64,000 nt of DNA from Amorphoplanes digitatis. Lineage in GTDB: Bacteria > Actinomycetota > Actinomycetes > Mycobacteriales > Micromonosporaceae. The stretch's first letter is position 1. Every line of letters starts with the position of its first letter. Of the stretch, positions 48,940 to 57,056 are shown one piece after another. The notes under the pieces were generated by a model. That model ran no database searches. It saw nothing but the letters and a program-made list of their open reading frames with translations, and was not told the DNA's origin. The translations under genes were made by a program, and so were the position numbers. The stretch lies in assembly GCF_014205335.1 (NCBI RefSeq), contig NZ_JACHNH010000001.1, positions 2,288,501-2,352,500 on the forward strand, in the 5' to 3' direction.

Positions 48940-49539
48940 TCAACGCTCGGGTCGGCGCCACACCTGGTAGAGGTCGGTGCCGGTGCCGGAGACCCGCAGG
49001 ACCCGGTCGGCCCGGACGTAGCTCGAGATCTCGGCGGCGACGTCCTGCAGGGCGGCCGCCGCGGTGACGACCACGGGGAGGCGGCCGGCGTCGAGGACGA
49101 GGTCGAGCGTGGTCTGCCAGTGGCTCGCCGTGCCGCGGTGCCGGACGTGCATCGCGACCACGTCGTGCCGGGGCAGTCTGCCGCGCAGTCCCGTGATCAT
49201 GGTGTGCTGCGCCGGGTGTGCACAGGACGTCGCGCCGAAGACCACCAGCAGCTCGTCGGCGACGGCGAGGCGCGCCAGGTGGGCCAGCACGGCATCGTGG
49301 CCCGCGTCGCGGTCCTCCAGAACCGCGACGGTCATCGTCGCGCCGCCGGAGGCCCAGCCGTCCAGATCCGCCTGCACCTGCCACCAGGTCGCCTCGGGTT
49401 CGCGTACGACAATCGGCGCCGCGCCCGTCGCAAGGGGCCGGGGTTCCTGCCGGCACGCCGGGATCCGCCGGGTGGCCAGACTGCCGTCGCCGTGCGGTGT
49501 CGCCGGTGCCCGGCGCTGAGAGATTCGTTGCCAGATCAC
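48940..49539 (-). CDS. Hypothetical protein
   Basis: A 199-residue protein of unrecognised family. It is Val/Ala-rich with strand-helix alternation ([53 protein letters not shown]), which suggests a Rossmann-like alpha/beta fold. No signal peptide or membrane segment. The GTG start has GGGTGG 4 nt upstream. Only its codon use, start site and downstream hairpin support it as real. Confidence 0.55.
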   Translation of the reverse strand: MIWQRISQRRAPATPHGDGSLATRRIPACRQEPRPLATGAAPIVVREPEATWWQVQADLDGWASGGATMTVAVLEDRDAGHDAVLAHLARLAVADELLVVFGATSCAHPAQHTMITGLRGRLPRHDVVAMHVRHRGTASHWQTTLDLVLDAGRLPVVVTAAAALQDVAAEISSYVRADRVLRVSGTGTDLYQVWRRPER

Positions 49540-49844
49540 GATGCCACCCTTTTGTAGTCACCACGATGCGTTCTATGTGCGGTGACCAAGCGTGCACGTT
49601 GGTTTCCGTTGCCGCCAGACCCAAGCGTGTCCGCACACATGTGGCGTCGTTGCACCCCGACGCTGATCGTGAATGGCCTGGCCAGAGGCCATTTCGGACA
49701 TTTGTGTCCGGCCCGTGCCCGGGGTCTTGTACCCCTAAGGTGACGGGGTCACGCCGGACGCTCCCACGGGAATGCAGGCGCCTCATGACGGACCCACCGG
49801 GTGCGCTGGCAGGGATACCGCGAGCGTTGTCAACCCGGACGCCC
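49540..49844. other. Intergenic, 305 bp, no gene
   Basis: Contains short dyads such as GGGGT-CTTGT-ACCCC near 49,720 but no recognisable gene. It should hold the promoter of the - strand hypothetical gene. Confidence 0.4.
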
Positions 49845-50150
49845 TCAGACAGCTCTGCACAAGACGGCGGGCGCGCCGCGGAGGCCGTAGAAGACCAGGG
49901 TGAGCAGCTTACGGGCGGTCGCGACGGTGGCGATGGTACGGCCGCGGCGTCAGCGATCCGGGCCCGGTTGGACACCAGCCAGCCAGCCAGCCGGCCGTGG
50001 CGGGGATCTTCTGCGCGGCTTCGATCGCGGCTCAGGCCGCTGCCGTGTTTGGTGATCGCCCCCGTCGCACGGTCGTGTCGGACTCGCGGTGTTTCGGGGT
50101 CAGCCCGGCCCACGAGGCCAGTTGAGCGGCGTCCGTTTCGGCGCAGCACG
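49845..50150 (-). pseudogene. IS110-family transposase C-terminal remnant
   Basis: Read on the - strand: [20 protein letters not shown] then SDTTVRR, typical of the IS110/IS116 C-terminal domain. A shift then gives AITKHGSGL, another gives AIEAAQKI, and the last segment reads [20 protein letters not shown] to a TGA at 49845. At least three frame changes are needed, and the DEDD catalytic N-terminus is missing. A dead fragment. Confidence 0.75.
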
Positions 50151-50548
50151 TGCCCGCGGCCCTCGCTGGACGGGGTCACCCTGTCGCCGATCAGCATGAG
50201 TGAGGTACGGACGTGGCCGGCGACCACCCGAAGGCGGACGTCGTCCGGGTACGATTCCGTCGCCGTCCGACCGGACTGATTGCCGTACTCCTTGCCGGTG
50301 AGTTGCGCCGTCCTTGTGCCCGCGATGGACCCCACTCATGGGTCGCGTCTATCCCACTGGTTCGGGACGCATCCAGCTGTCACCCGTTCACGGGTTTCCC
50401 GCGACGTTGCCAGGGCAGGACTGTTCCGATCGACCGCCCAGCTCGTCGTGGCGCCCAGGCGTCCAGGGTGTCGTCGCAACAAGCACGGCGCTCCCGCGTC
50501 CATCCGGCAGCGGTCGCGGTGACAGCGTTGAACGCTTACGGTGGGCTT
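50151..50548. other. Intergenic, about 400 bp, no convincing gene
   Basis: Lies between the IS110 remnant and the Cys-rich ORF. The frame of the latter stays open back to 50,213, but that part is Arg/Pro-rich without motifs and looks like high-GC noise. Confidence 0.35.
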
Positions 50549-50848
50549 GTGGATGCGGCTCGAGGTGTCGTCTGTGCACGGTGCGGCGGCCTGGTGGTCT
50601 TTACCGATGAGTCGGCCCATCCGTGTGGCGTACATGTTCAGCACGGCCGGTGCGCAGATTGCGGTGTCAGGCAGTGGCGGCTGCTGGATGAGCGACGGGT
50701 GCCGGTGACCGACTCGCGTGGCCGTTGGATGACCGCGGACGGCGGCGCCCGGCACACCGTTCGCCGGTTGTCGCGCCCTGCGGACCGCGCGAAGCGGCCA
50801 AGCAATCGTCCAGCCCTGCGCGCCGACCGCACCCGACCGGGAAGCTGA
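50549..50848 (+). CDS. Small Cys-rich hypothetical protein (possible zinc ribbon)
   Basis: About 99 residues from a GTG at 50549. The N-terminal half has CARCGGLVVFTDESAHPCG then GRCADCG: two CxxC knuckles about 20 residues apart, suggesting a zinc-binding fold, followed by a basic tail. The ribosome site is weak and the start uncertain. It lies among decayed genes and could be a fragment. Confidence 0.4.
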   Translation: MDAARGVVCARCGGLVVFTDESAHPCGVHVQHGRCADCGVRQWRLLDERRVPVTDSRGRWMTADGGARHTVRRLSRPADRAKRPSNRPALRADRTRPGS

Positions 50849-51141
50849 GGCGCCGATGACAGCGCAGCGCACAGCGGGCCACCTGTCCGGGCGGGCGCTG
50901 CGGTGCAGGATGGCTTCGGCCACCTCCAGTTGCTCTGCGGTGTCGTGCATCGCCTGGGCAGTCCGTCGCCGGCGGGACGTCTCATCGTGCGAAGTCATCC
51001 CGCAGGTCCACCCGCACGGCTGAGCGATCACACCGTTGCAGGGTGCGCGAGGTCCGTTTGTCAACCCTGCGGCGATCGACTCGGTCCACGGGTCGATGGC
51101 TACCTCCGCCCGTGACGAACGGCGGGCGGCGGGTACGACAA

Positions 51142-51171
51142 ACGGTCCCTCTCATGGCGGAGAAGGACCGT
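51142..51171 (-). terminator. Terminator hairpin of the left merR-like gene
   Basis: ACGGTCCCTCTC faces GAGAAGGACCGT around a 6-nt loop, with one non-Watson-Crick position. It starts 13 bp after the stop codon. The right copy has the equivalent hairpin with different stem bases. Confidence 0.65.
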
Positions 51172-51184
51172 GCGGGCGGTGAGA

Positions 51185-51505
51185 TCAGGCAGCGTCCGTT
51201 TGCCGTTGGCGCTCGTGGTTCTGGTTGTGCTGGAGGGCTTCTTCGAGTTGGTCTTCAAGAATGATGATCCGGCAGGCGGCCTCCAGGGCGGTGCCCTGGT
51301 CGACCATCTCCCGGGCCCGAGCGGCGAGACGCAACTGGTAGCGGGAGTAGCGGCGGTGCCCGCCGGCCGAACGGAACGGGGTGATCAGCTTTTCCTCGTC
51401 CAGGCGGCGCAGGAAGTCCTGCGAGGCGCCGGTGATCTCCGCGGCGCGGCCCATCGTGTAGGCGGGGTAGTCGTCGTCACCGAACATGTCGTCGGGTTGA
51501 GCCAT
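51185..51505 (-). CDS. MerR/HspR-like DNA-binding protein, left copy
   Basis: A 106-residue regulator. After an acidic N-terminus (MAQPDDMFGDDD) comes a MerR winged helix (YTMGRAAEITGASQDFLRRL, ITPFRSAGGHRRYSRYQL) and a C-terminal helix (ACRIIILEDQLEEALQ) like the HspR dimerisation helix. It lacks an effector-binding domain. The right copy differs at 11 of 106 positions (counted by eye), seven of them in the last 11 residues. GGAGAGG precedes the right copy's ATG; here the site is reduced to GGAGAGGT after a shortened spacer. It probably binds DNA as a dimer; targets unknown. Confidence 0.88.
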   Translation of the reverse strand: MAQPDDMFGDDDYPAYTMGRAAEITGASQDFLRRLDEEKLITPFRSAGGHRRYSRYQLRLAARAREMVDQGTALEAACRIIILEDQLEEALQHNQNHERQRQTDAA

Positions 51506-51526
51506 ACAGGTACCTCTCCATAACGA

Positions 51527-51554
51527 GGGCCCCGGCGCAGAAGCGCCGGGGCCC
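51527..51554 (-). promoter_or_regulatory. Leader hairpin before the left merR-like gene
   Basis: A perfect 12-bp stem GGGCCCCGGCGC/GCGCCGGGGCCC with a 4-nt loop, about 22 bp before the start codon. The right copy keeps the stem exactly but has a different 5-nt loop. It could be an attenuator, or a terminator for a transcript from the element upstream. Confidence 0.6.
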
Positions 51555-51559
51555 AGGGC

Positions 51560-52133
51560 TACGGGTCAAAAACACCATCTACCGACAGGTTCGTCGGGTT
51601 GTCGTATCCGCACCTGCCGCCATCAGCGGGATGGGGTGCGAGGACCGCATAAGCGTGACCGGAGACCACCTCTCGTTCGATGGAAACTGCGGTGTCCGCT
51701 CCAGAAGTTGAACTGCGTCCTGGAGACGGGCGATCCAACGGTGTTCGAGCCCTCCCTTTCCTCTGCTTCCGATTGCTGTGCTGCTTGTCGTGCCGTCCGC
51801 CGGTGTCGAAGCCCCACGCGACTTCATGGCCCCGTGCACGTGCGACGGACTGTCCTGCCAGGCGAGCCCCGAACCAGCATCGGCCCGCCCGCCTACTTGC
51901 CTTGACCTGGAATTACGTCAAGGTCTTACGTTCCCACTTCCACGTGCCTTACCTTGCCTTGCTGCGCGCGGTGAGCACCTCTACCGCTGTGCCGAGCGAG
52001 CCACGAAATGTGTCCGGGCCCTGCTTGACGCTCGGCCTGCTTCGTCAGCGTCTTCGACGATCTCTGCTGTCAACGAGAAGAAGGCTAGCCAGGCGCGGCG
52101 GGAATGTCTAGTGATTCGGGCCTAGATTTTCTC
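51560..52133 (-). other. Conserved upstream element of the duplicated unit, left copy
   Basis: About 570 bp upstream of the merR-like gene. The first 140 bp (51,560-51,699) are identical to the right copy. A dyad CCTTGAC/GTCAAGG (51,900-51,906 with 51,917-51,923) encloses the same 10-nt core as in the right copy, where the stem is CCCTGAC/GTCAGGG. An indel near 51,710 shifts any frame relative to the right copy, so the strong conservation is not explained by a shared protein. Candidate structured RNA or protein-binding DNA. Confidence 0.5.
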
Positions 52134-52349
52134 CGCGGGTGCCACCGGCTTTCAGCTCGCATCGACGAGTGTCCCGACCGCTGGTGGCAACCGTCGCCCG
52201 GCAGACGGCGCCTGCAACACGCCCACCAGCCGGTGTGACCGTCATCCGCTGACAGCCCCGAGTCGGCAGCGACTCACCACGGTCTTGCCTGCTGACCCGG
52301 ATCCTGAGTACGGCACCGAGGTGCTGGGACAGCTGGTAGAACGTGGGCC

Positions 52350-52391
52350 GAACGACAGGGGTCGACTGCGAACAGTCGACCCCTGTCGTTC
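52350..52391. promoter_or_regulatory. Perfect 19-bp hairpin upstream of the permease
   Basis: GAACGACAGGGGTCGACTG, loop CGAA, then the exact reverse complement. It ends 66 bp before the permease start. There is no T-tract; it may be a terminator insulating the permease, or an attenuator in its leader. Confidence 0.6.
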
Positions 52392-52457
52392 ATGGCAGCG
52401 GTCTACCGTCCGCACGACTGCCGGTGACGGCGGGTCTGGGATCGCAGGGGGATGAGA

Positions 52458-53723
52458 ATGAGCCGTTCACCGGCGGACTCCAGCGCGGCGCGCTTGCAGC
52501 GCCGGCTGGGGCTGTTCGACGCGGTCGTGGTCGGTCTGGGCTCGATGATCGGCGCCGGAATCTTCGCCGCGCTGGCGCCGGCGGCGGCCGCGGCGGGCTC
52601 AGGGCTGCTGATCGGCTTGGCGGTGGCGGCGGTAGTGGCCTACTGCAACGCCACCTCATCGGCGCGGCTGGCCGCCCGCTATCCGTCCTCGGGCGGCACC
52701 TACGTCTACGGCCGCGAACGGCTCGGCGCGTTCTGGGGTTATCTGGCCGGGTGGGGGTTCGTGGTCGGCAAGACGGCCTCCTGCGCGGCGATGGCCTTGA
52801 CAGTCGGGTCGTATCTCTGGCCGCAGCAGGCGCACGCCGTCGCGGTTGCAGCGGTCGTCGCGTTGACCGCCGTGAACTACGCCGGTGTGCAGAAGGCGGC
52901 GTGGCTGACCCGGGCGATCGTGGCCGTGGTCCTGGCCGTGTTGGCCGCCGTGGTCACCGCCTGCTTGGCCTCGCCCACCGCCGACACCGGCCGGCTCGAC
53001 ATCGGCGGTGACGTCACCGCGGGCGGGGTGTTGCAGGCGGCCGGGCTGCTGTTCTTCGCCTTCGCCGGCTATGCGCGCATCGCCACGCTCGGCGAGGAGG
53101 TCCGTGACCCGGCCCGGACGATCCCTCGGGCCATCGGTGTCTCTCTGGGGATCGCTCTGGCGGTGTACGCACTGGTCGCCGTGGCGGTCCTCGCTGTGCT
53201 CGGCGAACGTCTCGGCACGAGCGTGGCGCCGCTGGTCGATGCGGTCCGCGCCGCCGGGTGGGGGGTGCTGGCTCCGGTGGTCCGGGTCGGCGCCGCCGTC
53301 GCCGCGCTCGGGTCGCTGCTCGCGCTGATCCTCGGCGTGTCCCGCACCGCACTGGCGATGGCCCGCGACCGGCACCTGCCCCACGCGCTGGCCGCGGTGC
53401 ATCCCCGCTTCGGGGTGCCGCACCGCGCTGAAATCGCCGTGGGCGCGGTCGTGGCGACGGCCGCCGCCGTCGCCGACGTACGCGCCGCGATCGGATTCTC
53501 TTCCTTCGCGGTGCTGGTCTACTACGCCGTCGCCAACGCCAGCGCCTGGACCCTCACCGTGGCGGAACACCGTCCACCACGGGTGGTGCCTGCCGTCGGC
53601 CTGGTCGGCTGCCTCGGGCTGGCCGTCACCCTGCCGGTCACCTCCGTGATCGCCGGGGGCGGTGTGCTCGCAGTCGGCGCGCTGCTCTACGGCTTACGGC
53701 GAAGCCACAGCCGCTCCACCTGA
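52458..53723 (+). CDS. APC-superfamily amino acid permease
   Basis: A 421-residue membrane protein with about 12 hydrophobic helices. The N-terminus has the family signature LFDAVVVGLGSMIGAGIFAA (GxG(I)GAGIF loop binding the amino-acid backbone), then YPSSGGTYVYGRERLGAFWG and FFAFAGYARIATLGEEVRDP, typical of cationic or general amino-acid transporters. The start ATG 52458 has AGGGGG 6 nt upstream; ATG 52452 is also in frame. Substrate unknown. It is the only intact metabolic gene between the two inverted repeats. Confidence 0.9.
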   Translation: MSRSPADSSAARLQRRLGLFDAVVVGLGSMIGAGIFAALAPAAAAAGSGLLIGLAVAAVVAYCNATSSARLAARYPSSGGTYVYGRERLGAFWGYLAGWGFVVGKTASCAAMALTVGSYLWPQQAHAVAVAAVVALTAVNYAGVQKAAWLTRAIVAVVLAVLAAVVTACLASPTADTGRLDIGGDVTAGGVLQAAGLLFFAFAGYARIATLGEEVRDPARTIPRAIGVSLGIALAVYALVAVAVLAVLGERLGTSVAPLVDAVRAAGWGVLAPVVRVGAAVAALGSLLALILGVSRTALAMARDRHLPHALAAVHPRFGVPHRAEIAVGAVVATAAAVADVRAAIGFSSFAVLVYYAVANASAWTLTVAEHRPPRVVPAVGLVGCLGLAVTLPVTSVIAGGGVLAVGALLYGLRRSHSRST

Positions 53724-53737
53724 GCGGCCTCGCCGGT

Positions 53738-54090
53738 CCGCGGCCACGCGCCTGACCAACCGGAAAGGGCCACCGTGAGCACCCCGGTCGACGCCGACAC
53801 GCTGAGCGCCATCGTCGCGGCCGCCGAATCCGCCGGCGCCGGACTGCATCTGCTCCGCCCCGACCAGGTGTACGACCTGGCCACCGCCGCCGACCAAGCC
53901 CAGCGCGCGGAGGTAGAGGACGTCGCCTGGCAAGCCGAGCTCGGCTACTGGACCGGCGGCATCCGGCTGCTGGGCAGCGGCATCCCGGACGCGGCCATCG
54001 GTGACCGCGCCCCGCAGACGACCGTGCCCGGTCGCGACTTCGGGCGCCACGGCGATCTGCCCATCTCCGAGGCGCATGAGAACGCCGCAA
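53738..54090 (+). pseudogene. Nitroreductase-like (Acg/Rv3131 family) remnant
   Basis: A frame from GTG 53775 reads STPVDADTLSAIVAAAESAG, LHLLRPDQVYDLATAADQAQ and QAELGYWTGGIRLLGSGIPD, the middle of Acg-type FMN nitroreductases. Just upstream another frame reads TRLTNRKGPP, the remains of the preceding conserved R-TNR-PF motif, so a frameshift lies near 53,760. After PISEAHENAATFA (about 54,090) the similarity ends. Both termini are missing. Acg-type genes often belong to dormancy/hypoxia regulons. Confidence 0.7.
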
Positions 54091-54443
54091 CGTTCGCTCC
54101 GCCGAACCGGGGGAAGCTCAGGGCCAGCCAATTGCCGACCAGACTTCCCGGCGCACCTGGCCGCTACCCTAACCCAGCACGAACGGTCCGCCCGGTCGGT
54201 CACCTGGCTGATAACCGATGACGTGTCATCGCAGGTTCTCCGTGCCGGGCCCGACGCGAACAGTGGCCAGCTGACCGTCGCAACAGTGGCCAGCCAGGTA
54301 GCGTCGTCGACGCGATGGCCGACGGTCTGTCCGTCATTCGACGCCGTCGTGCAGTTTCCCGGCCCCTCGCATGTGGATCTCGCCAATCAGCGTGATGAAC
54401 GTGTGGCCGTCGTGTGCGCCGATCTCCTAGTGTCAGGTCGGGT

Positions 54444-54956
54444 TCATGTGTCCTCGCTGGGGGACGGACCGGTGACGGCATCGGTCGTCGTTGCAGGCGA
54501 CGGCACGGCCGGCGACGCCGTCACGCAGGCGCTGACCGATGCGGTGACGCCGTCGGGGCGTTGGGTCAGCATGAGAGATCCGGTGAGTTGGTGCGCCAGC
54601 CACAGGCCCCGCCCGCCGGGCAGGTCTGTCGGCGACAGTCGCACCGGCAGACCGTCGGCCGGGCCTCCGTGGTCGACGATCTCGCACGTCAGGACATCGG
54701 CCTGCTGGCGCAGCTCGAGCGTGCCGGTGCCGCCGCCGTGGCGCACCGCGTTGGTGACCAGCTCGTGCAACGCCATGACGAAGTCTTCGGCGAGCTCGAC
54801 GGACAGCCCGGCCGCGCTCACCGCGGCGCTCACCGCATGCCGCAGCGAGGTAACGCTCGACTCCGTGAAACACCGGTGCAGCAGTACCTCCTGCCCCGCG
54901 TTCGCCGGCCCAGGTCTCGCCGGGCCGCCCTCGCCGAGCCGAGACCTGTACGTCAT
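54444..54956 (-). CDS. RsbW-like ATP-binding protein with extended C-terminus
   Basis: A 170-residue GHKL-type protein: N-box FVMALHELVTNAVRHGGGTG, G1 region EIVDHGGP, lid GGRGLWLAHQL. That is the HATPase_c_2 pattern of anti-sigma kinases. A Ser/Thr/Pro-rich tail of about 30 residues follows, unlike the usual family end. The ATG at 54956 has only a weak ribosome site. A small frame (55,177-54,968) ends 11 bp before it and could be a leader ORF, but shows no known motif. Confidence 0.75.
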   Translation of the reverse strand: MTYRSRLGEGGPARPGPANAGQEVLLHRCFTESSVTSLRHAVSAAVSAAGLSVELAEDFVMALHELVTNAVRHGGGTGTLELRQQADVLTCEIVDHGGPADGLPVRLSPTDLPGGRGLWLAHQLTGSLMLTQRPDGVTASVSACVTASPAVPSPATTTDAVTGPSPSEDT

Positions 54957-55261
54957 GCGTTTGCACGCTACTCGGCTCGCCGTGTCCGAGACTCTTGCGC
55001 AATGGCAACCGCCGGGCGAGCAGTCCGGCCACTCGGGCCCCACGTACTGAATGGCAGGCGCCGCACTTGATTGGCCTTGGCCGTGGTCACAGGCCTGGTC
55101 ACAGCATTGATCAACTCTCCGGGATTGGGTGAAATCAGCCGACAGTTAGGTCTTATGTTGTCCACTTCTGCATGCAAAAAAGCGTAGACCGGGGTGGGTG
55201 GCGTCCGCGGTCGCTACCCAGTCGGTGACGGCCGCGATCCGTGGTCGGCGGGTGAGGTGCC

Positions 55262-55480
55262 GGGCGTGGTCGCGATCCGCTACCTGGTCGACAACGGCTG
55301 CAGGTGGCGGGTCCTACCGAGCGACTTTCCGCCGTGGAAGACCGTCTCGGGTTCTTCGCCCGCTGGGCCGTCAGCGGCGTGCTCGACAACATCCGCGACC
55401 GGCTGCGCCGCCGCATCCGCGACGCCGCCCGCGCCCTACTGCCCGGCCTGCGCCACAGCAACCTCGAGCCAGGAGCAGCC
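55262..55480 (+). pseudogene. IS5-family transposase N-terminal remnant
   Basis: VVAIRYLVDNGCRWRVLPSD then FPPWKTV is the N-terminal signature of actinomycete IS5/IS427-type transposases. The continuation GFFARWAVSGVLDNIRDRLR is in another frame, so a one-base shift lies near 55,345. The DDE catalytic core is absent. It ends about 100 bp before the right copy of the inverted duplication. Confidence 0.75.
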
Positions 55481-55578
55481 CCGAGCTGTGCGGGCAGCCG
55501 GCGCATCTCCCCGAGCGACGGTTGCTACCAGCGATCGGGGCAGCCGTCGATGCGATGCGCAAAGCAGCCGCGGCCGAC

Positions 55579-56147
55579 GAGAAAATCTAGGTCCGAATCA
55601 CTAGACATTCCCGCCGAGCCTGCTAACATTTCTTCCGTTGACAGCAGAGATCAGCCAAGACGCAGACGAAGCAGACCGAGCGTTACGCAGGGCCCGGACC
55701 CCGATCCGTGGCTCGCTCGGCACAGCAGCGGGAAGTGAGCATCACCACCCGCTGCAAGGCAAGGCACGTGGAAGTGGAACGTAAGACCCTGACGTAATTC
55801 CAGGTCAGGGCAGGGCGGGCCGATGCTGGTTCGGGGCTCGCCTGGCAGGACAGTCCGTCGCACGTGCACGGGGCCATGAAGTCGCGTGGGGCTCCGGCAC
55901 CGGCGGACGGCACGACAAGCAGCACAGCAATCGGAAGCAGAGGAAAGGGAGGGCGCGAACACCGTTGGATCGCCCGTCGCCGGGACGCAGCTCGACTCCG
56001 GCGCGGACACCGCAGTTTCCATCGAACGAGAGGTGGTCTCCGGTCACGCTTATGCGGTCCTCGCACCCCATCCCGCTGATGGCGGCAGGTGCGGATACGA
56101 CAACCCGACGAACCTGTCGGTAGATGGTGTTTTTGACCCGTAACCCT
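55579..56147 (+). other. Conserved upstream element of the duplicated unit, right copy
   Basis: Holds the dyad CCCTGAC/GTCAGGG (55,787-55,793 with 55,804-55,810) around GTAATTCCAG, and a 140-bp block (56,003-56,142) identical to the left copy. A GTG frame here (55,887-56,143) could encode 85 residues ending NPTNLSVDGVFDP, just before the leader hairpin. In the left copy an indel breaks that frame while the DNA stays identical. Protein coding is possible in this copy only. Confidence 0.5.
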
Positions 56148-56176
56148 GGGCCCCGGCGCTTTCTGCGCCGGGGCCC
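56148..56176 (+). promoter_or_regulatory. Leader hairpin before the right merR-like gene
   Basis: Same 12-bp stem as in the left copy (GGGCCCCGGCGC/GCGCCGGGGCCC) with loop TTTCT. It ends 22 bp before the ATG. Confidence 0.6.
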
Positions 56177-56198
56177 TCGACCATGGAGAGGTACCTGT

Positions 56199-56519
56199 AT
56201 GGCCCAACCCGACGACATGTTCGGCGACGACGACTTCCCCGCCTACACGATGGGCCGCGCCGCGGAGATCACCGGCGCATCGCAGGACTTCCTGCGCCGC
56301 CTCGACGAGGCGAAACTGATCACCCCGACCCGGTCAGCCGGCGGGCACCGCCGCTACTCCCGCTACCAGCTGCGCCTCGCCGCCCGGGCCCGAGAGATGG
56401 TCGAGCAAGGCACCGCCCTGGAAGCCGCCTGCCGGATCATCATCCTCGAAGACCAGCTCGAAGAAGCCCTCCAGCACAATCAGGACCTCCAGCGCCGACG
56501 GCCGGCGGACTCTGCCTGA
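56199..56519 (+). CDS. MerR/HspR-like DNA-binding protein, right copy
   Basis: A 106-residue paralogue of the gene at 51,185, with the same winged helix (YTMGRAAEITGASQDFLRRL, SAGGHRRYSRYQL) and C-terminal helix. Differences include Tyr13 to Phe, and Phe to Thr just before RSAGGHRR in the wing, which could alter DNA contacts; the last 11 residues are the most divergent. GGAGAGG lies 7 nt before the ATG. Both copies look intact. Confidence 0.88.
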   Translation: MAQPDDMFGDDDFPAYTMGRAAEITGASQDFLRRLDEAKLITPTRSAGGHRRYSRYQLRLAARAREMVEQGTALEAACRIIILEDQLEEALQHNQDLQRRRPADSA

Positions 56520-56534
56520 TTCACCGCCCGTACA

Positions 56535-56564
56535 CGGTCCTCCTCTGCCACGAGGGGGACCGTT
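56535..56564 (+). terminator. Terminator hairpin of the right merR-like gene
   Basis: ACGGTCCTCCTC faces GAGGGGGACCGT with a 6-nt loop; one position is a G-T pair. It starts 15 bp after the stop. Confidence 0.65.
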
Positions 56565-56565
56565 G

Positions 56566-56962
56566 ACGTCGGCTCGTCAGTCGGGCGTTCGGCGCTGATG
56601 TTCGCGTCCACGCTGGGTGACGCGGCGGACCTGGTCGGCGTCGTCGGTGACGCCGGTGACCCGCTCGGCCAGCGGGGCGTGTCGGCTTTCGCCAGGTCCG
56701 ATCGCCGGGCCGCGAATGACGTCCGCCGCTGGTGCACCTTCCGACCCGCCGGACACCACGAGATGGCAATGAACACCATGCTGGACCAGCTCCTGTCCTG
56801 GAGCCACGCGATGAAGTCCACCCGCGACACGGACCAGATGACGGCGGTCCGCCGAGTCCCTTGATGACCGTCGATCGCGCGGATCGTGGCAGATCTTTTG
56901 CGGCGGAACACCGTCGAAGGGCGCGGCTCTCATTTCCCCTACGCAGGGCTTCTCGCGCCTTT
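56566..56962. other. Decayed DNA, about 400 bp
   Basis: A + strand frame (56,598-56,864) ends HHEMAMNTMLDQLLSWSHAM, which looks like natural helical protein and may be the tail of a small flavoprotein reductase. It has no start site and the identification is weak. Nothing else is visible. Confidence 0.3.
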
Positions 56963-57028
56963 TCAGGCCAGAACGCGGTCCCGGCCGCCGCGTTTGGCGA
57001 TGTAGAGGTTGCGGTCGAGGATGGCGAT
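56963..57028 (-). pseudogene. GGDEF-domain tail remnant
   Basis: Reverse-strand codons read DRNLYIAKRGGRDRVLA and stop, the standard last helix of diguanylate cyclases. Nothing of the GGDEF active site precedes it; the formaldehyde dehydrogenase remnant abuts. Confidence 0.65.
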
Positions 57029-57056
57029 CCGTCGTCCGTTCACCACTCCGGCCATG

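Larger units (their letters stand above)
51142..52133 (-). repeat. Left copy of a ~990-bp inverted duplication
   Basis: Matches the reverse complement of 55,579-56,565 from the MerR-like gene's terminator to the shared end CTAGATTTTCTC. Part of it (51,560-51,699) is identical base for base; the rest has scattered substitutions and small indels. The unit reads leftward: conserved element, hairpin, merR-like gene, terminator. Confidence 0.9.
55579..56565 (+). repeat. Right copy of the ~990-bp inverted duplication
   Basis: Reverse complement of 51,142-52,133, oriented rightward: conserved element, hairpin, merR-like gene, terminator. The 3445-bp interval between the copies carries the permease, nitroreductase remnant, RsbW-like gene and IS5 remnant. 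Neither end carries recognisable transposon termini or target duplications. Confidence 0.9.

Noticed and set aside
54968..55177. Leader peptide for the RsbW-like gene
   Set aside because: The 69-codon frame ends 11 bp before it, but codon pattern and motifs give no support; mentioned only as a possibility.
51142..56565. Composite transposon bounded by the inverted copies
   Set aside because: The copies encode a MerR-like regulator, not a transposase, and show no terminal repeats or target duplications.
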